DNA from: ATZT02 sp046048135
GTDB lineage: Bacteria > Actinomycetota > Actinomycetes > S36-B12 > UBA5976
NCBI GenBank assembly: GCA_046048135.1
Contig: JBJOGR010000002.1
Span: forward strand, 1-18,140
DNA length: 18,140 bases
Reading direction: 5' to 3'
Below, in pieces: positions 7,092 to 14,312 of the stretch (position 1 is its first letter; each line of letters begins with the position of its first letter). The notes beneath the pieces were generated by a model. That model had not been told where the DNA came from. It saw only the letters and a program-made list of their open reading frames with translations, and did no database searches. A program made the position numbers and the translations under genes.

Positions 7092-8510
7092 GTGACATTG
7101 AATCCGGATGTACTTGCTACCCGGTATGCGTCTAACCAAATGCAGGAAATTTGGTCTTTAAACAACAAAATAATTGCTGAACGAAATCTGTGGATTCTAG
7201 TTTTAAAAACTCAAAAAGAACTTGGTTTAAATATAGATAGTAAAGCAATATCAAGTTATGAAAAAGTAGTTAATAAAATAGATTTTGAATCAATCAGAAA
7301 ACGTGAAGAAAAAACCAGGCATGACGTTAAAGCTAGAATTGAAGAATTTAATGCTTTGGCAGGTTTTGAAGAAATACACAAAGGTTTAACCAGCAGAGAC
7401 ATCACTGAAAATATTGAGCAATTACAAGTCAAGAAATCTTTAGAATTAATTCAATTTAAAACTGTTGCTGTTTTAACAATTTTGTCAAAGTTAGCAAAAG
7501 AATATAGCGATTTAGCTATTACAGGAAGAAGTCACAATGTTGCTGCCCAAACAACGACATTAGGAAAAAGATTTGCAAGTGTAATTGAAGAATTATTAAT
7601 TAGTTTTGAAAAACTAAATCATTTCTTATCTAATTACCCTTTACGCGGATTCAAAGGTCCAGTTGGCACAAGCCAAGATTTATTGGATTTGTTTGAACAA
7701 AATGAAGCAAAAGTAATTTCATTTGAAAAAAGTATTGCAAAAACATTAGGTTTTGAAAATGTATTAAATAGTGTGGGCCAAATTTATCCAAGATCTTTAG
7801 ATTTTGATGCAATTTCAACCCTTTATTCATTAAGCTCTCCACTTTCTTCTTTAGCAATTTCTATTCGCTTGATGGCAGGAAATGATCTGGTCACAGAAGG
7901 ATTCAAAGAAGGACAAGTTGGATCTTCAGCAATGCCTCACAAAATGAATACAAGATCTTGCGAAAGAATTAATGGTCTTCATTCAGTTCTTAAAGGTTTT
8001 CTAGCAATGGCAAGTGATATTTCAGGACAACAATGGAATGAAGGAGATGTGTCTTGTTCAGTTGTTAGAAGAGTAAGTCTTCCAGGAGCTTTTTATGCAA
8101 TGGATGGACTACTTGAAACAACTTTAACCGTGTTAACTGAATTTGGAGTTTTTAAAGGTGCAATAAAATCAGAATTAGAAAAATATCTTCCATTTCTAGC
8201 AACTTCAAAAATATTAATGTCAGCTGTAAAAAAAGGTGCGGGCAGAGAAAGATCTCACGAAATTATTAAAAAACATTCCACCTCAGCAGCACTTGCTTTA
8301 AGGGAAGGAAGATCATTTGATCTTTTATCTGATTTATCAAACGAGAAAGAATTAAATTTAAGCAAAAATGAATTAGAGCAAATACTAAAAGATGAGTTAC
8401 AGTTTGTAGGAAGTGCAAAAAATCAAGTAGCAGAAGTAGTTAAAAAAGTAGAGAAAATAATAAAAGGCTTTCCTGAAGCAAGTAATTACAAACCTCACAA
8501 AATTTTGTAG
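7092..8510 (+). CDS. purB: Adenylosuccinate lyase
   Basis: Splits adenylosuccinate to AMP and fumarate, and SAICAR to AICAR, so it acts twice in purine synthesis; cytosolic homotetramer. The 472-residue protein belongs to the fumarase/aspartase superfamily. The signature GSSAMPHKMN (about 277-286) carries the mobile catalytic loop; TRHDVKA and TSRDITENIEQ are the first conserved regions; GRSHNVAAQTTTLGKR contains the general-acid His. The N-terminus (LATRYASNQMQEIW) matches actinobacterial PurB. The start is GTG at 7092, with only a weak upstream purine tract. Tail length is normal. Its partner purA lies upstream and galE starts 24 bases downstream. Confidence 0.97.
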   Translation: MTLNPDVLATRYASNQMQEIWSLNNKIIAERNLWILVLKTQKELGLNIDSKAISSYEKVVNKIDFESIRKREEKTRHDVKARIEEFNALAGFEEIHKGLTSRDITENIEQLQVKKSLELIQFKTVAVLTILSKLAKEYSDLAITGRSHNVAAQTTTLGKRFASVIEELLISFEKLNHFLSNYPLRGFKGPVGTSQDLLDLFEQNEAKVISFEKSIAKTLGFENVLNSVGQIYPRSLDFDAISTLYSLSSPLSSLAISIRLMAGNDLVTEGFKEGQVGSSAMPHKMNTRSCERINGLHSVLKGFLAMASDISGQQWNEGDVSCSVVRRVSLPGAFYAMDGLLETTLTVLTEFGVFKGAIKSELEKYLPFLATSKILMSAVKKGAGRERSHEIIKKHSTSAALALREGRSFDLLSDLSNEKELNLSKNELEQILKDELQFVGSAKNQVAEVVKKVEKIIKGFPEASNYKPHKIL

Positions 8511-8534
8511 TTTCTATCTAAAAGTAGGTTTTAA

Positions 8535-9509
8535 ATGACTAGATGGCTTGTTACCGGTGGAGCAGGATACATTGGAGCCCATGTTGTAAAGAGTTTGCTC
8601 GAAAATAACTTCGAAGTCGTTGTGGTAGATGATTTATCGACAGGTTTAGAAAGAAAAATTCCTAAAAATGTTAAATTATTTAAACTTAATATTGCTAATA
8701 CTTTAGAACTATCTAGTATTTTAAATTCGGAAAAAATTGAAGGTGTAATTCATCTAGCTGCAAAAAAAGCGGTTGGAGAATCTGTAATTAATCCAAGCCT
8801 TTATTATCAAGAAAATATTGGTGGTCTCATTTCTCTTTTAGAAGCGATGAGTAATGCAAATGTTAAAAAAATTGTTTACTCTTCAAGTGCTGCCGTTTAT
8901 GGCACACCAAAAGTAGATAGAGTTTCAGAAAAATCTGAAACAAATCCAGAATCTCCATATGGGGAAACTAAATTAGTTGGTGAATGGTTATTAAAAGCAG
9001 ATGAAAAAGCTAGAAATGTGAGATGGATTTCGCTTAGATATTTCAATGTGGTTGGGGCAGGAAGTGATGAACTTGGTGATACTGGAGTAAATAATTTAAT
9101 TCCAATGGTTTTTAGTGCAATTAGTAAAAATGAGAGACCACAAATTTTTGGAAATGACTATCCAACAAAAGATGGAACCTGTATCAGAGATTACATACAT
9201 GTTGAAGATTTAGCATTTGCTCATGTTTTAGCAGCGAAAAAATTAACAGAAGAATATAGTGAAATTTTAAATATTGGAACAGGTCTTGGTTATTCAGTTA
9301 AAGAGGTAATGGATTTGATTGAAAAAGTTGTCGGTAAAAAAATAAATTATGAATATGTTTCAAGAAGACCTGGAGATCCTGCTCAAACAATTGCTGATCC
9401 TAGTAAAGCTTTAAAAGATTTAAGTTGGAAAGCTAAATTAGACTTAGAAGAAATGATTTCTACTTCTTGGAAAGCTTGGCAAAAACATAATCCTATAAAT
9501 GAAAAATAA
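8535..9509 (+). CDS. galE: UDP-glucose 4-epimerase
   Basis: Interconverts UDP-glucose and UDP-galactose with tightly bound NAD, feeding surface polysaccharide and galactose metabolism; cytosolic. An extended SDR of 324 residues: VTGGAGYIGAHVV (6-18) is the NAD-binding motif, HLAAKKAVGES the NAD/substrate loop, YSSSAAVYG supplies the catalytic Ser, and SPYGETK the Tyr-x-x-x-Lys. LRYFNVVGAG, GTCIRDYIHVEDLA and RRPGDPA are GalE hallmarks for UDP-sugar binding, which favours GalE over generic NAD-dependent epimerases. The ATG at 8535 follows AAAGTAGGTTTTAA, giving an AGG at acceptable distance. The last 11 bases overlap the next gene, indicating coupled translation. Confidence 0.93.
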   Translation: MTRWLVTGGAGYIGAHVVKSLLENNFEVVVVDDLSTGLERKIPKNVKLFKLNIANTLELSSILNSEKIEGVIHLAAKKAVGESVINPSLYYQENIGGLISLLEAMSNANVKKIVYSSSAAVYGTPKVDRVSEKSETNPESPYGETKLVGEWLLKADEKARNVRWISLRYFNVVGAGSDELGDTGVNNLIPMVFSAISKNERPQIFGNDYPTKDGTCIRDYIHVEDLAFAHVLAAKKLTEEYSEILNIGTGLGYSVKEVMDLIEKVVGKKINYEYVSRRPGDPAQTIADPSKALKDLSWKAKLDLEEMISTSWKAWQKHNPINEK

Positions 9510-9897
9510 ACAAGGAGTTAGAAATCCTCCTTCTACAGAAGAAGGATTATCTGCATTAAATAAATATTTAGGTATTGAGAATAAAAATGACCTTGATAAA
9601 GACACATTAAGAATTTTAGTTAAATATCTATTAGAACTTCTTCATAAAAAAGTTCCTGGAAACAGTGTGGAAGTAAGAATTCCTCCATTTGCAGCCATTC
9701 AAATTATTGAAGGTACAACCCACAGACGAGGAACTCCTCCTGCGGTAGTAGAAATTACCCCTGAGACTTTTATCAAAATTTCATTAGGTGAAATCTCTTG
9801 GCAGGATTCATTAACCAAAGGTCTAATTCAAGCAACCGGTCAACGAAGTGACCTAACTGAGCATTTTCCCCTCATAGATTCAAAGGAACTTTATTAG
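9499..9897 (+). CDS. SCP-2-like small protein (bacterial sterol-carrier-like, SCP_3 type)
   Basis: A 132-residue protein whose ATG overlaps the end of galE. After a helical N-terminal part (residues about 14-50, ending LLELLHKK) comes a segment with the pattern VEVRIPPFAAIQII, GTTHRRGTPPAVVEI, and PETFIKISLGEISWQDSLTKGLI. This is the layout of actinobacterial sterol-carrier-like proteins: the RIPPFAAVQ block, the THxRGTPPxVVE block and a WxDA/S-type helix. These proteins are usually found near purF, purM and the DUF3073 and bldC genes in Actinobacteria. A lipid or hydrophobic ligand is expected from the fold, but no function is established for the group. Family assignment is from remembered motifs. 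Confidence 0.75.
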   Translation: MKNKQGVRNPPSTEEGLSALNKYLGIENKNDLDKDTLRILVKYLLELLHKKVPGNSVEVRIPPFAAIQIIEGTTHRRGTPPAVVEITPETFIKISLGEISWQDSLTKGLIQATGQRSDLTEHFPLIDSKELY

Positions 9898-9925
9898 ATT
9901 TTTTCTTTTCTATTAAGGTTTTTTT

Positions 9926-11134
9926 GTGTCAAAAAAAGTCCTATTTAGAAACTTTGTCTTTTTAGTTACTTCAATTTTTGTCTTGTCATCTTGTGCAAGT
10001 GAAAGTGAACCAACTTCCGATGCACTTGCTCAACCTAAAAGTTATGCCGATTTTTATGCAGGCCCTATTGGGGAAAGCGAAGCAAATTTAAATGTCCTTG
10101 TTTGGCCAGGTTATGCAGAAGATGGCTCAATTGATTCAGTAATTGATTGGGTGACACCTTTTGAAAAATTTACAGGTTGCGATGTTTCAGTCAGAACTTT
10201 TAACACATCAGAAGAAGCAATTCAGTTAATGCAAGAAGGCGGTTATGACGTAATTTCTGCTTCAAGTGATGTTTCGTTTAATTTTATTGAAACAAAAATT
10301 GTGCAAGCTATAAATACAGATTTGCTAGAAAATTATCCAGATCTATTTGAAGATCTTAAATTTAAACCTTGGAATGTTGTTGATGAGCAAACTTTTGGCA
10401 TTGTCAGTGGAAGAGGTGCACAACTTTTAACTTCAAATGTAAGTAAAGCTTTAAATAACACTAATACTTGGCAAAGTGTATTTGATTTAAATTCTGAGTA
10501 TAAAGGAAAAATCGCTATTCATGATTCGCCTATGAGTATTGCAATTGCTGCACTTTTTTTGAAAGCTAATAATCCAGATTTAGAAATAGAAAATATTTAT
10601 GCTCTTGATAAAAATCAATTTGACGCTGTGATGAGATTAGTTGAACAACAAAAAAGTATTGCTGCAGATTATTGGCTTGATTATCCTTCAAGTGTAGAAG
10701 CTTTTAAAAATGAAACCTCTTTAATTGGTACTAGTTGGCAATCAACAATAAATACATTAAATGAAACAAGTGCATTAGTAAGAGGAGTAAAACCAATTGA
10801 AGGTACAACTGGTTGGACAAATAATTGGATGATTTCAAATTCAACAAAAAGTATTAATTGTGCATATAAATGGATTGACTGGGCAATAAGTCCTCAAACA
10901 AATGCTCAGATTGCTGAATGGTTCGGAGAAGCTCCAAGTAATAAAAATTCTTGTACATTAATGGCAGATAAAAATCATTGCGCAAAATATAATGCTCAAG
11001 ATTTAGATTTTTGGAAAGATATTAATTATTGGCAATACCCTCAAACTAAATGTTTAGATGGAAGAACTGAAATTGAATGTGTTGGATACCAGGATTGGTT
11101 TTTAACTTGGACCAACTTTAGAAACGCGCAGTAA
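9926..11134 (+). CDS. ABC-transporter solute-binding lipoprotein, spermidine/putrescine (PotD)-like
   Basis: A 402-residue extracellular solute-binding protein. Residues 1-22 form a lipoprotein signal peptide (basic MSKKVLFRN, hydrophobic core, lipobox LSSC with Cys23), so it is anchored outside the membrane. NLNVLVWPGYAEDGS followed by VTPFEKFTGCDVSV matches the first strand and helix of the PotD/PotF group, and GYDVISASSD and KPWNVVDEQTFGI continue that fold. The ligand is probably a polyamine or related small cation, but relatives bind other compounds. The C-terminal third holds several Cys (SCTLMADKNHC and KCLDGRTEIEC) that could form disulfides. The start is GTG at 9926 with AAGG eight to nine bases upstream. 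No permease or ATPase gene is in the window. Its stop lies one base from the convergent DUF3073 gene. Confidence 0.85.
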   Translation: MSKKVLFRNFVFLVTSIFVLSSCASESEPTSDALAQPKSYADFYAGPIGESEANLNVLVWPGYAEDGSIDSVIDWVTPFEKFTGCDVSVRTFNTSEEAIQLMQEGGYDVISASSDVSFNFIETKIVQAINTDLLENYPDLFEDLKFKPWNVVDEQTFGIVSGRGAQLLTSNVSKALNNTNTWQSVFDLNSEYKGKIAIHDSPMSIAIAALFLKANNPDLEIENIYALDKNQFDAVMRLVEQQKSIAADYWLDYPSSVEAFKNETSLIGTSWQSTINTLNETSALVRGVKPIEGTTGWTNNWMISNSTKSINCAYKWIDWAISPQTNAQIAEWFGEAPSNKNSCTLMADKNHCAKYNAQDLDFWKDINYWQYPQTKCLDGRTEIECVGYQDWFLTWTNFRNAQ

Positions 11135-11135
11135 A

Positions 11136-11300
11136 TTAATTATCTTTTTCTAATTCTTGCCAAGCAGCTTCTATTTCATCTTCTTTAGATTTATTGGATC
11201 TTAATTCTTTTGCCAATGCTTCTAAATCTGTTTCTTGATTTCCATATTTTAAATCGCGAGCAACTTTAGTTTGCTTTGCTTTGGAACGGCCTCTACCCAT
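11136..11300 (-). CDS. DUF3073 family small protein
   Basis: A 54-residue acidic-tailed protein starting MGRGRSKAKQTKVARDLKY, the characteristic basic N-terminus of the actinobacterial DUF3073 family, followed by a helical segment rich in Glu, Lys and Leu and ending EAAWQELEKDN. I chose the ATG at 11298-11300 because AAGGAGAG lies 9-14 bases upstream and the family begins with MGRGR; a longer in-frame extension to 11375 looks non-coding. Function is unknown. In many Actinobacteria the gene stands close to bldC and purM/purF. Here it is divergent from bldC and its stop is one base from that of the solute-binding protein gene. Confidence 0.88.
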   Translation of the reverse strand: MGRGRSKAKQTKVARDLKYGNQETDLEALAKELRSNKSKEDEIEAAWQELEKDN

Positions 11301-11550
11301 ATTAAGTAACTCTCCTTGCAAAATTTCACTGTTTTGAATCGGGAAACTGTTGTTTAACCCAGGTTTTGTATTCACTTTCTTAAAACTTATTTTTGGCTCT
11401 TGCCTTTTCCTAGCCTACCTTGTTAACTAAATATGAGCGTAAATAAATAATTTTGTGGGGAAAACCAGATCTAAATGTCCAGAAACTCCCTATTTTTCAC
11501 AAAGACACTTGTATACAGACAAAATAAAAGTTGCCTGCAACCAAGGTTAT

Positions 11551-11579
11551 TTGTCATACCTTGATGCCACAGTTATTAA
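11551..11579 (+). promoter_or_regulatory. Candidate sigma-70-type promoter for bldC
   Basis: TTGTCA (11551-11556) and TATTAA (11574-11579) are separated by 17 bases, matching the -35 consensus at five of six positions and the -10 at four. Transcription would start near 11586, giving a leader of about 24 bases with the strong ribosome binding site AAGGGGGAG. The rest of the 309-base gap between the DUF3073 gene and bldC (11301-11609) holds the DUF3073 leader and upstream sequence. I see no further gene or hairpin in it. Assignment is by pattern only. Confidence 0.4.
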
Positions 11580-11609
11580 ACAGGGGAAAAATAAGGGGGA
11601 GTTTTCATC

Positions 11610-11804
11610 ATGGCCGATGAGGAAAATATTGAACACCTTTTGCTATCCCCAGGTCAGGTGGCTGAAATGTTTAGCGTTGATCCTAAAACTGTCACAAGAT
11701 GGGCAAAAGCTGGCAAGCTCACAGCGGTAAAGACCCTGGGGGGCCATCGCCGGTATCACGCTGATGAAGTCAGAGAACTTCTTAAGAAAGTCACTGAAAG
11801 ATAA
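11610..11804 (+). CDS. bldC: BldC-type MerR-like transcriptional regulator
   Basis: A 64-residue DNA-binding protein that is essentially one winged helix-turn-helix of the MerR type. LLSPGQVAEMFSVDPKTVTR (10-29) is the helix-turn-helix, and WAKAGKLTAVKTLGGHRRY (30-48) is the recognition wing; both are nearly identical to Streptomyces BldC. MerR-type effector and dimerisation domains are absent, as in BldC, which binds DNA as head-to-tail oligomers at direct repeats. In Streptomyces it controls developmental timing; in a small aquatic cell the targets are unknown. The ATG has GGGGGAG at good spacing. By hand count the gene is about 47% GC, clearly richer than its neighbours, with codons such as CTG, GGG, CGC and CGG that are rare elsewhere in the window. 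Confidence 0.93.
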   Translation: MADEENIEHLLLSPGQVAEMFSVDPKTVTRWAKAGKLTAVKTLGGHRRYHADEVRELLKKVTER

Positions 11805-11852
11805 ATTAAAGCCTTAATCCCTAGTGCTAATTCTGGCCTAGTGTCGTATCCT

Positions 11853-11897
11853 TATAAGAAGAAACCTACGGTTCGGTAAGTTACCAGACCGAAGGTT
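11853..11897 (+). promoter_or_regulatory. Leader region of the nitronate monooxygenase gene: -10-like box and inverted repeat
   Basis: The 129 bases between bldC and the next gene contain TATAAG (11853-11858), a good -10 match without a convincing -35. Just downstream is an inverted repeat: TTCGGT (11872-11877) pairs with ACCGAA (11888-11893) around a 10-base loop, and AACC (11863-11866) can pair with GGTT (11894-11897) if five bases bulge. A competing short palindrome, GGTAA-G-TTACC, overlaps the loop. It could be an RNA leader element or an operator; no known riboswitch pattern was recognised. Confidence 0.3.
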
Positions 11898-11933
11898 AGC
11901 AAGGTCAAAATCTTTAAAAAATAGGACAAATTA

Positions 11934-13358
11934 ATGGCAGCGCTTGGACTTCCACCCATCATTCAAGGTGGCATGGGTGCAGCAGTTTCAAATTGGAAAC
12001 TTGCCTATGAAGTTGCCAAGTGTGGCCAATTAGGTGTTGTTTCAGGAACTGCTCTTGAATCTGTTGTTGCTCGCAGACTTCAAGATGGTGATGTTGATGG
12101 AAAAATGCGAGAAGCATTAAAACATTTTCCTTATCAAGATGTAGCAGAACATATTTTAGAAAAATGGTTTTTACCTAATGGCAGAAATGGTCAGCCTTAT
12201 AGACCAATGCGAAGAATTAGTTTAAGTGCACACACTGAACATGATCAATTAGTAGTTGCAGCAAACTTTGTTGAAGTTTGGTTAGCTAAACAAGCAGGTA
12301 ATGGAAAAGTTGGAATTAACTTTCTAGAAAAATTACAAACAGCAACTCCAGCAGCACTTTATGGTGCAATGCTGGCAGGAGTTGATGCAGTATTGATGGG
12401 TGCTGGAATTCCTAGAGAAATTCCACAAATAATAAGAGACTTTGCAGAAGGAAAAGCAGGAACTTTAAGTGTTGATAGTGATAGACCAAGTGGGATGGCA
12501 GCACCAACTTTAACTTTTGATCCTTTGCAATCTTTTGGAAAAAATCCAAAATTAAATCGTCCAATGTTTTTAGCAATTATTACTGCAGAAGTTTTAGCTT
12601 CTTATTTAGCAAGAAATGATGTAACTAGACCTGATGGATTTGTTGTTGAACATTGGAAAGCAGGTGGACATAATGCTCCACCTAGAAGAAAAGTAGAAAC
12701 TGAATCTGGTTTTGGTCCACTTGATGAAGTTAATTTTGAAAAAATGAAACAAGTTGGTTTACCATTTTGGTTAGCAGGAGGACGTGCAACACCACAAGCA
12801 GTTAAAGAAGCATTTGAATTAGGGGCAGAAGGTGTTCAAGTTGGAACATTATTTGCGTTATCAAATGATTCTGGATTGTTGCCAAAATATCGCGAACAAA
12901 TGTTAGATGCAGCACGCAAAGGAAACTTAAGAGTTAGAACAGATCACAGAGCTTCTCCAACAGGTTTTCCATTTAAAGTTGTCGAACTTCCAGGAACTAT
13001 TGGAGATGAAAGTGTTTATAAAGCGCGTCCTAGATTGTGCGATTTAGGTTATTTAAGATCATCAAAATTAGATGAAACAGGTAAAGCAACTTATACCTGT
13101 GCCGCAGAACCAGAGGCTCCTTTCTTGAAAAAAGGCGGCAAAGAAGAAGAATTAGAAAAAAGAATGTGTTTATGTAATGGTTTGTTAGCAGCAGTAGGAC
13201 TTGGGCAAGAAAGACCAGATGGTTATAAGGAAGCCCCTCTTTTAACACTTGGAGCAACAACAACTGATGTTGAAGACATGTTGAAGACTCATCCAAATGG
13301 CTGGAGCGCTAAAGAAGTGGTAGAAAGATTATTAAGCGCAGTTCCTGTTAATGCATAA
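11934..13358 (+). CDS. Nitronate monooxygenase / NAD(P)H-dependent FMN oxidoreductase
   Basis: An FMN TIM-barrel enzyme of the 2-nitropropane dioxygenase family, 474 residues. PIIQGGMGAAVSNWKLA (8-24) opens the barrel, GINFLEK and AVLMGAGIP are flavin-side strands, VVEHWKAGGHNAPPR carries the conserved active-site His, and WLAGGRATPQAVKEAFELGAEGVQVGTLF forms the FMN phosphate site. Single-domain members are about 320-360 residues. This one has a C-terminal extension of about 110 with four Cys (369, 389, 412 and 414; the last two as CLC), as in the long actinobacterial form. The ATG at 11934 has AGGA eight bases upstream. It ends 11 bases before a Rieske lipoprotein gene, so the two are probably cotranscribed. 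Family members oxidise alkyl nitronates or act as enoyl reductases; the native substrate here is unknown. Confidence 0.88.
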   Translation: MAALGLPPIIQGGMGAAVSNWKLAYEVAKCGQLGVVSGTALESVVARRLQDGDVDGKMREALKHFPYQDVAEHILEKWFLPNGRNGQPYRPMRRISLSAHTEHDQLVVAANFVEVWLAKQAGNGKVGINFLEKLQTATPAALYGAMLAGVDAVLMGAGIPREIPQIIRDFAEGKAGTLSVDSDRPSGMAAPTLTFDPLQSFGKNPKLNRPMFLAIITAEVLASYLARNDVTRPDGFVVEHWKAGGHNAPPRRKVETESGFGPLDEVNFEKMKQVGLPFWLAGGRATPQAVKEAFELGAEGVQVGTLFALSNDSGLLPKYREQMLDAARKGNLRVRTDHRASPTGFPFKVVELPGTIGDESVYKARPRLCDLGYLRSSKLDETGKATYTCAAEPEAPFLKKGGKEEELEKRMCLCNGLLAAVGLGQERPDGYKEAPLLTLGATTTDVEDMLKTHPNGWSAKEVVERLLSAVPVNA

Positions 13359-13369
13359 AGGTTAGTGAT

Positions 13370-13867
13370 ATGAAAAACAGAAGAAATATTTTAAAAATAA
13401 TGTTTGTTGGTGCTATAACTTTTGTAGTAGCCGCTTGTACCAGAAATTCTAATGTTACAAGTAGTGAAATTTCTGAAGTTGAAAATACTCCAGCAACTGA
13501 AGTTACTCCAACTCAAGAAGTAGTAGAAAATGAAACAAGTACTGAAACGCAGTCACCTTCTTCTGCAAATGTAATTACTACAATTAATGATTTAGCAGTT
13601 GGGCAAAGTCTAGAATTTACTTCCACAGCAGGAATTGCTGCGATTTTATTTAGAAGTAGTGAAGATAAAGTTTATGCACTTTCTCGAATTTGTACTCATG
13701 AAGGCTGCAGTGTTGATTTTGATATGAATCAAAACAGATTAATTTGTCCATGTCATGGGGCAAATTATGAAGCAAGTGATGGTTCAGTAATTTCTGGTCC
13801 AACTACAAAATCTTTAGCAAAAATAAAAGTAGAAATACAAGGTGACAACATCGTTGAATTAGTTTAA
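13370..13867 (+). CDS. Rieske [2Fe-2S] lipoprotein
   Basis: A 165-residue electron-transfer protein exported and lipid-anchored. The basic MKNRR, hydrophobic core and lipobox VAAC (Cys23) form a lipoprotein signal; residues 24-68 are a Thr/Glu/Ser-rich linker; the Rieske domain fills 69-165. Cluster ligands are Cys108 and His110 in CTHEGC and Cys126 and His129 in CPCHG; Cys113 and Cys128 are placed for the stabilising disulfide of bc1-type Rieske proteins. The downstream SDGSVISGP loop also fits. The single lipid anchor and lack of cytochrome b neighbours argue against a bc1 subunit; small ubiquinol oxidase-like or arsenite-oxidase-like Rieske proteins are alternatives. The ATG has AAAGG about nine bases upstream. 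Confidence 0.9.
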   Translation: MKNRRNILKIMFVGAITFVVAACTRNSNVTSSEISEVENTPATEVTPTQEVVENETSTETQSPSSANVITTINDLAVGQSLEFTSTAGIAAILFRSSEDKVYALSRICTHEGCSVDFDMNQNRLICPCHGANYEASDGSVISGPTTKSLAKIKVEIQGDNIVELV

Positions 13868-13878
13868 AAAACTAATTC
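13856..13878. repeat. Perfect 10-bp inverted repeat between Rieske gene and tRNA-Phe
   Basis: GAATTAGTTT (13856-13865), a three-base AAA spacer, and AAACTAATTC (13869-13878) form a perfect AT-rich hairpin. It spans the Rieske stop codon and ends two bases from the tRNA-Phe 3' end. The Rieske gene and the tRNA genes converge here, so it could slow or end transcription from both sides. Neither strand shows a following U-run, so a canonical intrinsic terminator is not claimed. Confidence 0.45.
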
Positions 13879-13879
13879 G

Positions 13880-13953
13880 TGGCCAAGACCGGGATCGAAC
13901 CGGTGACCTACCGCTTTTCAGGCGGTCGCTCGTACCAACTGAGCTACCTGGCC
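13880..13953 (-). tRNA. tRNA-Phe (GAA)
   Basis: A full cloverleaf reads on the minus strand: acceptor GGCCAGG pairs with CTTGGCC with one G-U, D-arm GCTCAGTTGGTACGAGC, anticodon stem ACCGC/GCGGT with loop CTGAAAA, hence anticodon GAA, and T-arm ACCGG-TTCGATC-CCGGT. The discriminator is A73. CCA is not encoded. 74 bases. Confidence 0.97.
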
Positions 13954-14007
13954 GTAACTTGAAATAAAAATTTTAAATAAATTTAAAACTTTTTCTTTCA
14001 ACTTAAG

Positions 14008-14081
14008 CGACCCAGACGGGACTTGAACCCGCGACCTCCGCCGTGACAGGGCGGCGCGCTAACCAACTGCGCCACTGGGCC
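14008..14081 (-). tRNA. tRNA-Asp (GTC)
   Basis: Minus-strand cloverleaf: acceptor GGCCCAG/CTGGGTC, anticodon stem CCGCC/GGCGG enclosing CTGTCAC, hence GTC, and a T-arm with GTTCAAGTC. The discriminator is G73, the identity base expected for Asp. CCA is not encoded. It lies 54 bases upstream of tRNA-Phe in the same direction. Confidence 0.97.
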
Positions 14082-14094
14082 TTGCTTTTTTCTA

Positions 14095-14123
14095 CAAGTA
14101 AATAGGTACTACTTATTTACTTG
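14095..14123. repeat. 12-bp stem hairpin between tRNA-Glu and tRNA-Asp genes
   Basis: CAAGTAAATAGG (14095-14106) and CTTATTTACTTG (14112-14123) pair with a single G-U around the loop TACTA. The element fills most of the 48-base spacer between tRNA-Asp and tRNA-Glu. No U-run follows on either strand, so it looks more like a processing or protection structure in a polycistronic tRNA precursor than a terminator. Confidence 0.5.
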
Positions 14124-14129
14124 CAAAAG

Positions 14130-14202
14130 TACCCCCGACGGGATTCGAACCCGCGTTTCCGCCGTGAAAGGGCGAGGTCCTAGGCCTCTGGACGACGGGG
14201 GC
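14130..14202 (-). tRNA. tRNA-Glu (TTC)
   Basis: Minus-strand cloverleaf: acceptor GCCCCCG/CGGGGGT with a terminal G-U pair, anticodon loop CTTTCAC, hence TTC, and T-arm GCGGG-TTCGAAT-CCCGT. The discriminator is A. It is first in the Glu-Asp-Phe transcription order. CCA is not encoded. Confidence 0.97.
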
Positions 14203-14312
14203 AAACTTGTTGAAGTTGTCACTTAAAAATATTTAGGTGAGACATTAAGTTTACGCAAGGCTCAACTCATAAGTCACAAGTGCATCTGGTCTTTCAACCT
14301 AACCTTCTGCTA

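Noticed and set aside
11301..11375. Longer N-terminus for the DUF3073 protein
   Set aside because: The family starts MGRGR, and a strong ribosome binding site precedes that ATG; the extra 25 codons do not look coding.
11455..11730. Possible 91-residue plus-strand gene upstream of and overlapping bldC
   Set aside because: It overlaps most of bldC in another frame, has no recognisable family or good ribosome binding site, and covers the probable bldC promoter.
13030..13296. Minus-strand open frame inside the nitronate monooxygenase gene
   Set aside because: Leu/Phe-rich translation typical of an antisense shadow of an AT-rich gene; no start signal or family.
13856..14123. Intrinsic terminators at the two hairpins around the tRNA genes
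   Set aside because: The stems are real, but neither strand carries a U-run just after them and the stems are AT-rich, so I list them as repeats only.
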